Source of the DNA: Ceriagrion tenellum
Taxonomy: Eukaryota > Arthropoda > Insecta > Odonata > Coenagrionidae
Assembly (NCBI GenBank): GCA_963169105.1
Contig: OY720636.1
Location: 94,284,583 to 94,348,582, forward strand
Reading direction: 5' to 3'
DNA length: 64,000 bases
In this document: positions 11,639 to 26,600 of the stretch, piece after piece
Layout: every line of letters begins with the position of its first letter
Numbering within the stretch: position 1 is the stretch's first letter
Notes under the pieces: model-generated
The model's database searches: none
Told to the model about the DNA's origin: nothing
What the model saw: the letters and a program-made list of their open reading frames with translations, nothing else
Made by a program: the position numbers and the translations under genes

Positions 11639-14600
11639 GTGAGTTCAAATTACTTTTCCCCTTTGCTTCCTTCCGAGCGACTGGAATTCAAGAGAGGAAT
11701 TCCGGCCGTGAGATCAATATGACGATTGGGGTCCTTTTTAAGTATGTTTGTAAACACTAATTGAATGAACGTAGTGACATAATCAACGGCGTAGCCTAAA
11801 CACTAAACCTGAGGCAAGTTCTTCTCACAAATATAGAAGCAAAAAAGCTGAATATACTTTTTCAATCATTGCATTTACAAATTATATGGTACGAAGTCAC
11901 TCGCAGGGATGAAATAACACCAAGGGTCGACATTCACCATGAAAAAGCAATCATTTGACATGACTGGGATTTGAACCCGGATCTTTCAAAATCCGGTCAG
12001 GTGTGTTATCCAGTTACTTTCGCCTTGTTCAGTTAATTCGCCTTAAAGGAGGATGGCTTGGTGGTGCAACTGGATAACACACCTGACCGGCAATTGTGAG
12101 ATCCGGGTTCAATTCCCGGTCGAGTCAAATGATTTTTTTCATGTCAAATTTCAACCCTTGGTTTAACTAAATATACTTTCCACGAAGCAAACGAAAAGAT
12201 AATAGATTCCTCAAGATTTCAATTAGATTCAGAATAGATTTCAAGATTTTGAGAAAATGGGGAGAACACTAATGAGATTCCTGACTGGACAAATAATCAA
12301 GCACTTCGAGTATATCCAACATCACTACCGAGATTAATTTCAACGTTCGACAAGGAGGAAAGAGGAGGGCTAAAATGGTCAATTAAACCTTAATTCCAAC
12401 CTCGTTGACTTGAGAACCAACCATAGTAAATCATAATAAAGAAACGATCTCTTACGGCTTGTATCCAATAATTAGCATGAAACTCAATTAGCCGTAAACA
12501 GAACAATTTTTTGTTTGCGGCTATTGGAGTTTCACCCTAATTATTTTATAGTAAACCAGCTAGAGTCTATTTCACTAATGTATTTCGCAATTAATGTCAG
12601 CGAGAAGGGAGGGAAAATCTTCACCGCATAAATAAATAAATCAGTTTGCCAACTACGAGCTCCGCGATGAAAAGCGAAAAAGTTAATCATACCTCAGCTG
12701 CAAAATACGGCTAAATATGTGACTCAGAATGAATGGGAATCAAAATTGGAAATACATTATCATGCATTTGGGACCAACTACTCGTATGGGATTATCAATG
12801 GTATCCTTCTGCACATCTCTTATTGGTAATAACATTGATGGTTGAAGTCTTATTTGGACCTTGATAATAATTGCTGTGCAGGCGAAACCATGGTCGGCAA
12901 TAAATATTTAAAGTGTTAAATACTAAGATATTTTTTCGTCATGTCCATGACCATATTCCAAAAAGTCACGCCTTCAGCCATTAATATTATTACCAACAAA
13001 AGATAGTTCAACACGAATACTTGGTCCCAAATACATGATAATGATTGCTTCGAGGTCCTTGATAATTATTGCTGAGTAGTCGGAATCTGTCCAGTTTAAG
13101 GGAAAGGCAAAAAATCTGTTTAAAGCATAAAAATTTCAATTAACACAATTCTTTTTCTCTTAAGTCTCGGCCTTCACCCAGGCATTTCCCCTTTCACTTT
13201 TCCGGAATGCCTAAACCACTCACCTTAGCCTTTCGTCAGCATTATTTTTCCAAGTCGCTGGCGCAAGATACCTTTTTTGCATAAGTGTACATACGAATTA
13301 CACAGATTTCTCTTCACTGGCAAAGATTCTGTTCATCATAACTTAAATTTACAAAAAAATTATGCTATTAATTGAAAAAATAATGAAGTAACAGTATATA
13401 AATTAGCCAATCCAGCAGGAAATTTGCAACGATAATGAAAGAACACGTAACTTATTTCATAAACAGGGAAAAACATTTAAAGTGTGGAATATACTAAGAT
13501 ATTTTTTCGTCATGTCTTGTGGGTAAGTACGCCATCATGAATTTCCACTCTATCTCTATCTCATTTACATCTCAATCGCACATTTTGAGAAAAATACCGA
13601 GAAATGCTCAATGAGTACCACAGTTTTCCGCTGAGGTCTCCGAGAAAACATACAGCCAATAGGAAGCTCTTAACGAGCTGAAAGCTAAAGAAATCAAGTT
13701 CCTTGATATCTTTTTACCACAGTAAAATTCACGCTTAGAGCGTAAAACTTGTGTAAATCCCACCTCAAAAGCTATATCAGGGCTACGGTTATCATATGTG
13801 ACGCCAAAGCATAAAAATTTCAATGAACACAAATACTTTTTCTCTTAAGTTTCGGCCTTCGCCCAGGCATTTCCCCTTTCACTTTCCCGGCATGCCTAAC
13901 CCACTCACCTTAGCCTTTCGCCAGCATTCTTTTCCCGGCCACGTACTGGAACAGACCTCTCAATATCCTCACATTCCTTCCTTTCCACTTTCATACAGTG
14001 AAAACCCTCTCCTTTTGCCAAAGCTAAAGGTTTCCCATGTGTCTTCCACTATGTGTCCGACTAACTTGCACAAGCACATCTCTAAATACTCATCAAAGTT
14101 TGGGACATGCATTCACCATCCACACTCAAAGTACTCGGCTTCTCACTTTGAGTTAGGGACGATATTTCTTACTTATCTTTAAGCGATAAAAAAATATAAA
14201 TTCACAGTGTTTGCGTAATCTCTAAGAATCAATCTAAATCCGAGTTTTTAAAAATTTTGACCCTTCTATTTAACAATGGATTAAATGAAGCTATTTTTTA
14301 GAGTAATGATGAGTGGAGTTCCATGATTCAATGACGACCATGAACCATGGTTTTCTATAAGTTGAGAAGTCATAGCTTGCATTTTGATAACTGATGCTCA
14401 TAGTAGACATTCAAAAATGCATGCCATCACAACCATTATAAATAGTAACAATGAGAGTTTTACTAAATTAACTTATAAATAACTTGAAGTCCGATAGCCG
14501 GATTGAGATTCCTGTCCATCAGCAAAGTTCATAATAACTCGTTTAACTTCCATAAAGAGCCAAATAAAATCAATCGCTTTTCTTGGTCAAATAAATCAAC

Positions 14601-17600
14601 CATCAATTAGAATTCCATCAAGAATGTATTATTATAAATGTATCTATCAAGGTTTCCAAATCTATCTATCAAAGTATATCTATAAATCAAAGTATATCTA
14701 TAAATCTATCAAAACTAGGTTTCCAAATTAATAGAATGTCCACGCACGAAGCCAGTTATAAAAATGATAACCACTACTCTGGCAAACAAGAACAAGCCAA
14801 GTCGCTGGCGCAAGACACCTTTTATGCATAAAGATACATACGAATTACTTAGATTTCTCTTCACTGGCAAAGATTCTGTTCATCATAACTTAAATTTACA
14901 AAAAAATCATGCTATTAATAGAAACAATAATGAATTAACAGTATATAAATTAGCCAATCCAGCAGGAAATTTGCAACTATAATCAATGAACACGTAACTT
15001 ATTTCATAAACAGGGACAAAAACTGGGAGGTCCAGGTATCGTCGAGACAAAAACCATAGGTGTGATTTTGACCCTACATTTTTACATTGTATGAACAAGA
15101 GGAGAAAGTTTAGGCTTCCATATACAATTTGAAATACAAAAGACCCCCGATGAGTTTCACCTGGTGAAGACCATGAGTTCCATACCTACTCACCGCTCTT
15201 CGACGTTCGCCTGCCCTCTAGCCCCGGATCACTAATTACCCGAGTTGACATAACTTCACCTCTGCCACAGTTCTTCAATTCTTCCTATTTTCTCAACCTT
15301 CGTTTACTTCCTCAGCCAAGGCTGTTAGCCACCACCCCCTTTAGCCTAGATGCCTAAGTACGCCCGCTAACCCAAGAGAAAAACGCCATAAAAATGGTGC
15401 ACAGGGTCGAAACCATGGTCGATCAATTGAAATTAAGCAATAATTGAATTAAAAATCAAATAACCAAGCATTCTATTCTTTTAACATATGTTGCCAATTA
15501 TGTGGATGAGCAATGAAACGTGGAAGTTGTGAAGGTTGATGAGCGAGGACGGGAATTTTGCAGTACGTATAAAATTGATTTAGGACACCTCATCATCCCA
15601 CGTGATCGAAGTAGTTAAAATCATTCTCTGGACGTATTCCTACTATCTATTGACACTGTAGCTACATTAGTAGCTAACTCCTCACTACAATTCTAGGTCT
15701 GACAGATGCGATAAAATAAGAGAGAGACACTGCCGGACAGATAGGTACAAAAACTCGTTCTTTCCGCGAACAATAAGCGACCACAATTAAAATTGAGCTC
15801 CACTAAATATACTCCTATAATGCATGACACCATTTCATCTCTCAAAAACTTACATCTTTACACGGCTAGTGACTTAACACCCCCTGCTACACGCCCATGT
15901 GGCGGCTCGCAGGGTATTATGTATATGTAGATTAGTAAAACGCATTCAAGCTTGAGACACCTTTATTTTATACGTAGTGAATATTTTTTTAAGGAATTTT
16001 CGTGTTCAAAGCGAGAGATATCTCAAAATATGTCGTAGGCGCACTAAAGTTGGACGTGCTTCGACGGCTGAGGTCATTCCGCTCTTACTACTAGTAAGTC
16101 ACCTCTTGCAGACGAGCTCAACAATACTCGAACGAATGGGATCACTCCTCCCAAGTCCAGCCGAGTCCAGCATCGATTGAGCAGGAACCATTGACTGATC
16201 GCGGCAGACCATTGCCCAAACAAATATTACAGTGATACCACGGTTTTCGTCGATAATACGTCCAAAAAACACTCGGAGAAATCCAAAACTGACGATAGCC
16301 GAGGCACCTTTCCATGTGAACTATTGAAAATTCAATTCATTCGTTCTTCAAAATACGTAACATATTTTATAGGGACTAAATATTTTCTTACTCCCATGGC
16401 CATCTCTACCCAAGCTGGGATTTGGCCTCACCCACAAGTGACCTCCACCTCTCTCTCTGCCTGTTGCTTCATCCACTGTTCCCCCAACCGGTTGACATCT
16501 GACGTCACTCCATCCAACCATCTTCGTCTCGGTCTTCCAGGAGGTCTTCTTCCCTCTGGTCTTCCCAGGACTACCAGTGGTGTACCCTGCTAACTTCGCA
16601 TCGCGTGGCCAACCCATCTCATTCTTCTCGTTTTTGCATTTGCCACTGTGTCAAGGTGCTTCCTAATTTCCTTGTTGTGCTTGATTCTCCAAATTCCGTT
16701 TTCATTTGAGGGGCCAAAGACTTTTCCTATGATTTACTTTCAAAAACGATGAGTTTTCTCTCTTCTGTCTTGTTCATTATCCATGTTTCTGCAGCGTACA
16801 GGACCACAGAGCTAATTATCGACTGGTATATTCTTATTATTGTCTTCTGATACATTATATTTGAAGGTCGTATCTTGTGGTAGGCGTAAAAAATTAAAAC
16901 GGCTAGTTAATTTTATTGGATAGCTATCTCGGGTCCTTTGCTGTTTTTGTTTGATATTACTCCGAGGTATTTGAATTTTTCCATTTCCTCAAAACTGTGC
17001 CCATACTCATAAATTATAACCACTTGTTGTTGTTGTTTTCTTGTAAAATGCATGTATTTTGTCTTCTCATAATTTATTTTCTCATTTTTTTTCAATCCCA
17101 CGCGTTCCGCCTCATGAAGGAAAATTATATTCAATTATTTTAGATCATCTTTGTTTTCAGTCAGCATTGAGAATAAATATATAGAGTTTAATGCTAAAGA
17201 CAACTAGAAATTAATACAGAACTAATGAATGGAAGATGGCGAGTAAGGGAGATACAGGAGGGTATACCATTCTTTGGAATCGGAATCCCCCTCCATGAGG
17301 ACCTTAGGTATGAAGGCACTATCTTGGGTCTCTTACCACCTTGACCTTTCGGATCAAAGACCATCTTCAGAGTCAGTGGTCCATGTCGCACACTAAAGCC
17401 GTCTAAAGAGTTATGTTTCTGCCGGGGAGATGCTCACACAACGAGAAAGAACGCCACACTGAGCAGGAGAACGCGCGTGTCGTCCTTTTGTTTTCGCAAA
17501 ATTGTCAGCGAGGTCACGTTGCCACGCCGACGAAATCCGAGGCAACCGATGAAAACCGAGACAAATTCTCCGCGAAAAAAATCGACGGACACCGACACCG

Positions 17601-20600
17601 ACGATCGCCAAAGTCATTGTATCAGTGCATATGGACTGGACAAGGGAAATGGACATCAGTGCAATTAAAGGAGTAACAACAATTACATCATTAGGCACCA
17701 TTTTCATGTGAGAAGATGAGGAAAAAATATAATAATACGAGATCTGAAGAGCTTTGCTTAGATGTACTGAATAATAACATTTAATTTTGCACTACAAAGA
17801 GAATGGCTCGATAAAAATGTTTCAATAAAATTCAGTCGAAACTCTCCGCATAACTGAAATATTCCTAAGTGCTCCAACCCACAAAAGTTGCGAAAACGCA
17901 ATATTAAGTTTCCGGTGTGAAATTTGTGTCACGCATGCTTTCTGCTAGTAAATGAAGATTTCAAGTTAATTATCAAACACTTGAGATGTAAAAAGTCCAA
18001 CCAAACATTTAAAAGGAGAACTTTTCTTCCTTATTAAAAAAACACATGTCTTGACAGTCACATGGCCTGAAAAAATTCCATATTTTGAATACTTTTAAAA
18101 AACCCGATACTCCGAAAATCTTACGTTTTAGCGGTGAAAAACTAGCTTAAACCTTTCTTTTTGGAATACAGATATTACAGTTTGAATAAAATTATTATAA
18201 AACATCATTTTTTGGATTACTGATAAAGCTGCGTTTTCGCAACTTAGGCCGTAAATGGGTCAAAAGAATACGAGGTAGGTCTTTCAGCGTTAGAAAAGCA
18301 GATGACGATGCTCGAAATGCATTGAGACTAGCTACCTCCTTCTGCAAAATGTACGCATAACCTCGCTACCCGTAAATAGGAGCAAAAATGGTTTTTCTAC
18401 AGATTGTCCATCCCTGAATACCACTAATAGCCCTTTGAAATAAACCAGTGGTGCGTGAAGATGAGGACCGAGTTCGGGTAAGTCAGCAAGGGAACTGAGG
18501 ACCATATGGTTATAGGCTATCGAGCCATGAGGGTATCCAGGGTTTGGAAGGAATGGAGGAGACTCTGGATCTGAGATAAACTCTCCGCCTGCCTGAGAGC
18601 GTGCGTCAAAAGCTTAGGAAAATCTCGAAAAATTACATGTAACTGTGTTTTGTTATTAATCGAATTTACGGCAATATGATGAAAAACGGCTAAGTTATAT
18701 ATAAGAGTATAAAATGGAAAGAAATGAAGGTAGCAAGTGTTGTAGCATACATACATTACTTATTACGAATGAATATCGTCATTTCCTAGCCTAGTTATAA
18801 ATATTTTTCGTCTATTTTGCCATTATGTTGGTGGAATGTCTTTATAATTGTGTAATCTGAACCACAAGGAATACATATTTTGGAAGTGGGTAAACAAAGC
18901 GATATGAGTACTTCACTGTCTGAAGTTTTAATCCCAGTCTACAATAACCACATTCTCCTCCCACACAGCTGATATGACGTTGCTATATGCATGAAAATAT
19001 TTATTAAGGATTAGAACCGATACTAAAATATGACTCTCAGAATAGTGCCCACGACGAATATTTTATCCCATTTCACACGATAGCAATATTTATAAAAGAC
19101 TTCAAGAGAGATGGAAAATTTGAGAAATACTTCTGCTTTGAGGCATAGACTTTATAAACTAATGAAATATTAGCGGTATATTAATTATACACGGAAATGA
19201 AAATTGCCTGCACCCAAAAAAAATGACTGATGTAGGAATCATTTTACAATCCGGAGATTCCTAAAAAAATTTTCCAGGAACTTAACTCTCGAACAGGAGA
19301 TAAAGCAAAAAAAAACGCATACTAGAAATAAACTTTTATCTGATATTGAATGGACTCATCTCCCTTCCAAGTATTACTCAACCACCAAAATTCCAATCTA
19401 ATTTCTAAATTCTACGCACCGATATTTGCCAATAATGTTGCTCAATCACGAAAGTCACGATAAACTGATTTTCATTTCCATTCAATTCATTTGAGCCTTC
19501 TCACTTCATTTTCTAAAAACAAATAATGCCACTTTATTAGAAACAAAAAATCGTTCTTTCCGCGCACAATAAAAGACCACGATAATAATTCAGATCCACT
19601 AAATACACTCCTATAATACATGTCACCATTTCATCTCTCAAAAACTTACATCTTTACACGGCTGGTGACCTAACACCCCCTGCCACACGCCCATGCGGCG
19701 GCTCGCAGGGTATTATGTAGATGTAGACTATTTTAATAAGGCTACCGATAGGTTTTTGCTCCCTTTAATTTTAAGATTCTAGTAAAAAACATTCTTTCAA
19801 ATTCTTTAGAGTCTTTTTTCATCCCGGTAACTGATGATCACATCCACTTGATGACTCACTTCCCATGAATTCTCTAGGCGTATCATTTGACTATTTTTAA
19901 CCGAGTATTTACTTCATGTTAGCAAAATTGCGATCGTGCACAATCCTAGCTCTTTCTCAAGCGATGAGCGACCAATTTCATTCCTCATTCCAGGTGGTCT
20001 TCCACAAACATCACGCATCTTAAATATACAACAAACTTTTATGATTAACCGGGCAACATCGGTCCTTCAATTTGACAAGGTCCGATTTTCATTAGCTGAT
20101 ATTTGATATAATATCTTTTGGCCAAGTTTATTTTACAAAACGTGCAGAATTGTCAAATAATTTCGCTCACCATACACCAGCCGACCCACACATATCAACT
20201 CCAGTTATACACTGTCAAATCCCTTTCATTCGACAAAACAATTGCAGCGATCACATTTCAATACGGACTGATTAAAGTAGGCTAACTGAATTTGATTAAA
20301 TCATTCATCTGGCAATTAAAACAGAGCACCGGAAAAATTCAATTAATCTACTTAATACGTGAATGAATCATTTTAGAAAAAAAATTTCATAAAAATCTAT
20401 TTTAAGCCACTTACGAGTGAATGATCACGAGTCCATCCTTTATTTCCAATGCTTTAACACTGAAACCCATGAGGGCAGAAGTTGAAAATGCTTTGATCGT
20501 AGCAAATGCTCCACATTGTTGCAATTTTACCCCACTGATCAAATTTTTATTATTTTTAAGAAAGTATTATTTCACGAAAGCTATATGACAACTAACTTAA

Positions 20601-23600
20601 TTAAAACCAGCAATTCATAAACTTAGAGGATTACGATATCACCGATGGACTTTTGGACTTCCTCGAAATAATTATTCCATTTGGAACACGAAATAAAAAA
20701 CAAGGCAAAATGCAGTGCGATTTAGAACGGAAGTATGTGAGGCTACATTGAAGAAGCTTTTCATGCCATTTGACACACAAAGTGATATTAAATTCATAGT
20801 GCGGCGAAATGGGCATTGATTAAAATTCCATTACATTTAATTCCTCCCCAAAGTCACATCTTGCCACCTTGGTCATTCAATTGCGTAACGTGTATCAGAG
20901 TAGAAAACAGGAAATTAATATAATCGAAAAGGAACATCAATAAGTAGGTACAGTTAATAAACGAGGCCAAAATTTGATTCAATTGGCTAATATTAGTATC
21001 TCTCTCTCAAAAATCGACATTGGTAGGTTGTAAGTACTCCAGTTATAAACGACATACCTTCACATGTATTTAGAGTGGCGTGGTGGTGTATTTTCACTCT
21101 GGGAAAAAGAAAATATCTGTTTAACTAACATGATTCCGTCGAGAGATGGGATTTTCCAGGCAAACGCAGCACATTCATTATGTTCGTCGTCACTTAAAAG
21201 ACGCGCATAATGGTCAAAATAGTACTTTATATAATTATAACGAGCTAAGAAGTACGGCTAAACAGGTTTTCATGAGTGCGAATTAAGCAGCACTTTAAGT
21301 TCAGTGTTTCTCCCCTACTGTGTTCCTTTTTCGATTATGTTCTCTGAACATCTGAGATCTGAACAAATATTACGAAGATTCTCAAAGTTGACACTGGTGA
21401 ATTTCATGACTTCGTTAATAAAAACAAACGCTTCAATGATTGTTCCTTTCAAACTCAGAGAAATCCGATAAAAAGGGACCGAAATCAAGGGGAAGGTCGA
21501 ACCCTCAGAGCCACTTACCCTCCATGAAGCCAATTCCGACGACAGAACCAATTTCCTCGGCTACCTCATCAAGGTTTTCTTCGAGATTAACTGGCACATT
21601 TCCCATCTGAGTCTCGATTTTATCTGCCTCTTGTTCCTCTCGGTTCTTCAATCGTATGGTGGATAAATAGTAATAAATATTGATTGTAAATCACGTAATC
21701 AATCACACTATGAGTAATTCAAGACTAATAAAATTAGAAGAGCATGTTATTTCATCGTCCAGGAGATAAATTTTTCGCGACCCTTCGGCACACTATAGGT
21801 TATAGTAAAAGCCTACAAAATTTATATTTTTCTCCCCAAAACAGATGAAAAGGTCTATAATTTTAGCGTATAATGATAGAATAAAAGCGTTAAGAATAAT
21901 AACTTGCAGTAAAAAATATTTGCCATTTTCTACACTTCGTTCTGGTCCCTCTTTTAATCTCTACTCTCCCCATCACGTAATAGGAGATTTCAAAAATTAA
22001 ATACTTATAACTTGTTCAAATGTCCTTTGATTTTATAGTTTTTATGACACAATATGTATTTAAATAGTGCCGCATAGAAGTAAAAACAACTCTCGACAAA
22101 CCTATTCAACACACATTTCCAGAGTCACAGATCCGATAGCAGCTATCATCATCCAATACTTCAAAATCTAAACTTTGGACTTTAACGACGATCCAATTAA
22201 TATTATCCTTTCAATTGTATGTACACATATATCGATTCATGCTATTCCATCGAAAAGAACAGCTATCTATGAAAATCGTGCTAACCAAGTAATCCCAAAG
22301 GTGCACATTAATTACCAACGTACACACATATGCACGCAAATGCAACGGTGCATGCATTTATTATGCCCTGCTGTGAGTTTGCAAACCAGATCTTTCTCCG
22401 CACACAGGCATCAAACAACACAACGGGTTCCGGCGCGCAGTCATTACAGCAAACACAATTACAGCTATAGCGTGTCCATGGCAATCACTCAAATTCTGAC
22501 TGCAAACTAGGGGCCAATTCACTGTTTTTTCAGATAATAAAATCGCCATGTTGTACGAATACGCTTAGAGTAATCAAAAATAATATTTTCTCTTTTCACG
22601 AAGCTTCCTTAGTATTCAGAGCGTAATTTATAGTCATCCCGAAAAGTCATCGTTATTTTAACTGGAGGATGCTGCAGAGGTCCCGTATAGTTATTTTTCA
22701 GGTCATTTATTATCAGAAAAAAATCTATTAAAACCTTCTCAAAGCAATGCAGAGGCTGGGCGCATCCAATTCGTCAGTCATTGATACACTCGAACCCGGA
22801 AGTTCGTTTAGGGAAAAATGATGACTTCCATCCCAGCCATTAATCGAATAAAATCATCGGCAGATCACATCAAGCTCTTGACACAGATTTAAGAAGCTAC
22901 AAATTTGTCAATCATAACTTGGAAATATGTGCTCTGGACTGCATTAGCCTTAACTTTCCCTTATCAGGCCATCTTTAAACGCTTTTACTCATCCATTAGT
23001 TCGCCCACAAACCTAGCTTAAATTCAAACTGTGACAACTTTGGCAATCCATCATCATTGGTCGTTCAATTCTAAGATTGATCGACAGCAGCCCTCCATCT
23101 TTCCCAATCTAATGCTAGTACCCTTACCTCTTGGTATCTCGTCCTATGTACTTTCCTCTTTATTTCGTCCACGAACTAATTTCTTGCTCTTCCCCTGAGA
23201 AATTTTCCCCCTTGTCGCCTTCAATGATGTTCTTCACAAACCCACTGTGTCTCAGGGTGTATTTAACCCATCTGGTTCTTCTTTTCTGTATGGTATTCCA
23301 TATGATCCTTACCTCTTCTACTCTCCTATAACCTTCATCATTTCTCATTTGTCCGTCTATCTTCAGCCTCCTCCTCCAGCACCAGGTTCCGAAGGCTTCT
23401 AGACTTTTCTTCTCAGCTTTCCCAATGGTTCATGCTTCCGATTCATAGAGTGCTCCACACACGAATATTTTCACATACTGCTTCCTGGTCTGTAGCCCTA
23501 TCTTCTTTGTGCACAGCAGTTGTATTTTTCCCATGAACGCCTTCTTAGCTTGGGCCATTCTCCTCTTGATTTTTGTTGTGCTTCTTCCGTCGCACGTGAT

Positions 23601-26600
23601 GGTACTTCATAGATAGGTGAAGGAATCTACTTGCTCTATTCTTCCTCCTCTCAGGGTGACTTCCGCATTCAGATTCTCTCTTCCGCATAAAACTAGCTTT
23701 CTTCCGCATCAAACCAGCATTTTTCACCCATTAAACTAGCTTAAATTCAAGGTGTTACAACTTTTGCAATTTATTTTCCTCATATAAGGGTTCCTAACCA
23801 GGGCAACCCTGCGTCTGAATTTTCAAACACCAACGTTTGTTCTCCTTGGCAAGAGTCCTCCTCAGGGCTACTAAATGTAGCCTTTTTTTCGTGTCTGGCC
23901 CACACTTCCATGCAAACGAAAGAAGAGGTGATTAATGTGAATGAAGAACGTTTAGGGTTTTGTTAATCATTCTCGAAAGCACCATAAAGCACGACTAACT
24001 GATATTTTGTCCCTCGTGTCTCTTTAAGGCATGGTTCTTTCGCTCTTAAATTCCAAGACTAATGGTTCTTGCTAATGGTTCTTGAGATAGTTTTTTTTAC
24101 CACGATCTTAGGGTTCTCGATAAACTTCCCGTAGCCTTGGGCGTCATGGCTGATGATATGCGGTGTTTCAATGCATATCTTAAACTCATCTGCTTTTCCA
24201 TTAGCTGTCCAAATTTGATCCCACTTCCGCGCTGAACCCAACACTCTCCTACATTACCCTCTTTGACGCGCCCTCACTTCCTTCGAGAATGTCGGAATAT
24301 ATTTGAGGGCACGCATGCTAGATTGAGTTTGAAGCGCGCTTGTTAGACCCTCTCACGTTGAATATAGTTCCGTGTGTGATATCGAGCGGAAGGATACCGA
24401 TCCAATCGTCAATTGTTATGTTCGTCCGCCTGGAGCGTCTCATTGTCAATGACTATTTGAGGCCGGCTCATTTGCATGCGTAAATTTTCATTTTACCTGA
24501 CACGTTGAGACCACTCTAACACGCGCAGTACGTGTGTAATATATTGGGGGCAGAGCAAGCTCATTGTTGTGACGTCAGACAAAGTAAGATTCGTGGCTTT
24601 TGCATGGTGGAGCCCAGTTACGTCGCAGAATATCCTAGTAAATATTACTAATTTACCTAAGTCTATCCGTCAGTCAGTCACGCCTGTTTGAAAGGCTTTT
24701 AGGTGACCAAGTACTTTTAAATTTGTCCCCGATACCGAAAGTGTTAAACACACCGGAAAATAACAAAAGCCGCGATCAACAGTTTAAAGGGAAAGTTTTT
24801 ATCCCATATTTATAACATTTAGCACCACATTAAAGGGCATGGATCTTCATTCTGGGGTTTGGATTTTTGCTCTTTCATATTAGATGGCCTAACGATATCG
24901 GGTGAATCTTTTCACTATACGATGCCTAAAAGAATGTAAAACCGAGTGAAACAATAATAAAAATCACGCAAAATAATTAACAGGCGTTGTTCTTGATCCG
25001 ATTTTGTTTTAATTTTGCTCTGCGATTAAAGCTTGGATTCTGCACATTTTTTTCCAATATCTTGCACTCATGAGATACAACCCTGAAACTTGTCCTACTG
25101 GATGGTTAAGAGAAGGTGAATATTTATTTTGTATGTGAGTTTTCTGCACACCCCTTCATTTATTCTGTAGTGCAATTTTGTCTCCAAAATCTATCTTTTT
25201 CATCATTTGAATTACAGAAATTTTCATTTTCTTGGCAACTACAGCATTGCCTTTAAATGAGAACTTGTATCTGAAGAATTTACGGCTTAGATAAAGTGAT
25301 CATTATGAGAATTACGCAGATTTTTAAAACATATATTTTTCAAAACCTCCTCTCTATGGGTGGCTAGTGACTCCAGCTTATTAAATGCATTTTTCAATAC
25401 ACATTGAAAGGATTCTCTTGAGCCCATAAACTATTTAAAATTATTTCTTGAACTTGGGTGCAAATGATTAACAATCATTTTTAAGAATTCGGTGGCGAAG
25501 AAATTTTGAAATGCCGCTTTACAGTGCCCTTTCAATCAGCAATTTTAAAAATATGTCGATAGAAATTGAAGAGGATAAAAAAACGTCTCCTCCCACTCCT
25601 GGATTTGCGGTCTGGAAAATGAACCAGGCCCTTCAAAATAATCATTTAATGAATGAAAACTACCGCTAGACATTGAAAATAAGTTGAAATCTTACGAAGC
25701 GCAAGCAGGTGAGTCAGATTTTGTTTATTTTTAGCGTCAAGTGAAATATTTCATAGCGCGGCTTCCTTTTGCAGCAGTTTTTTTATGCATAAACATTTAT
25801 GTTCCAACCCAGAAGCACACTGCAAAAATTCGTGCCTTGATCCTAAATAAAGTACGCGTCGATATTCAAACCAATAATTCCGTACGCCTGATTATTTAGA
25901 CTTGACTATCAGATATTATGGAAAGTGATTGCTAGGTAAAGCAGTCAATTTTTCCTAAGGCTATCTTGAAATAACAAAAGTATGTTGGGGAACATTTTCA
26001 GGACGTTCAATGTTATTACAAACTAACATTTTTTCTGCTTTCCCCGCGATGGGAGAGAACGTTGAGATGTCACAACCGGAGGACTGAAAATTAAATAGTG
26101 ATGTACCAGAATATTCTAATGCTTCCTCACACATATGTTGAAAAACACAACAATACAGGTTAAAAAAAAGTGCCGTACATTGTGATTGAGATGCACATTG
26201 GGTCTGTAAATACGCCACGCTAGGCTATCACGAAACACCAGATATCTGCAGCTATTTTAAAATGCCAAAATATCGTTAAATATTGGCCATCGACGCTCAA
26301 AAGTGAGTATTTTTGATACCTGAGAATTTAGGTTGGTCCAACTCCCAAGTTTAAATTAAATCGGCCGCGCATGAACCGTAACCTTCCCTTAAAAACACTA
26401 TGCACTAAGAGAATATAGAAAAATACCTCTTCAATATTCTAAAATAATTTTCCATAAATTTTTACTGTCACAGGCATCTGAAATTATGGCCAAATAACAC
26501 ATTTCCAAACATTAAATACATCAGCGATGTGCTATCAGATTCGTGGTCAACATATTGAATTACTTAGGACAACGAATATTTTCTTTCATTCGGCTTTTCA

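Noticed and set aside
11955..12128. Functional tRNA genes
   Set aside because: A- and B-box regions are good but the cloverleaf is broken and the unit recurs with a common non-tRNA tail, as expected of a SINE.
22175..22510. 111-codon plus frame with His-rich end
   Set aside because: No start context, no domain, no repeat in frame; chance frame in the globin intron.
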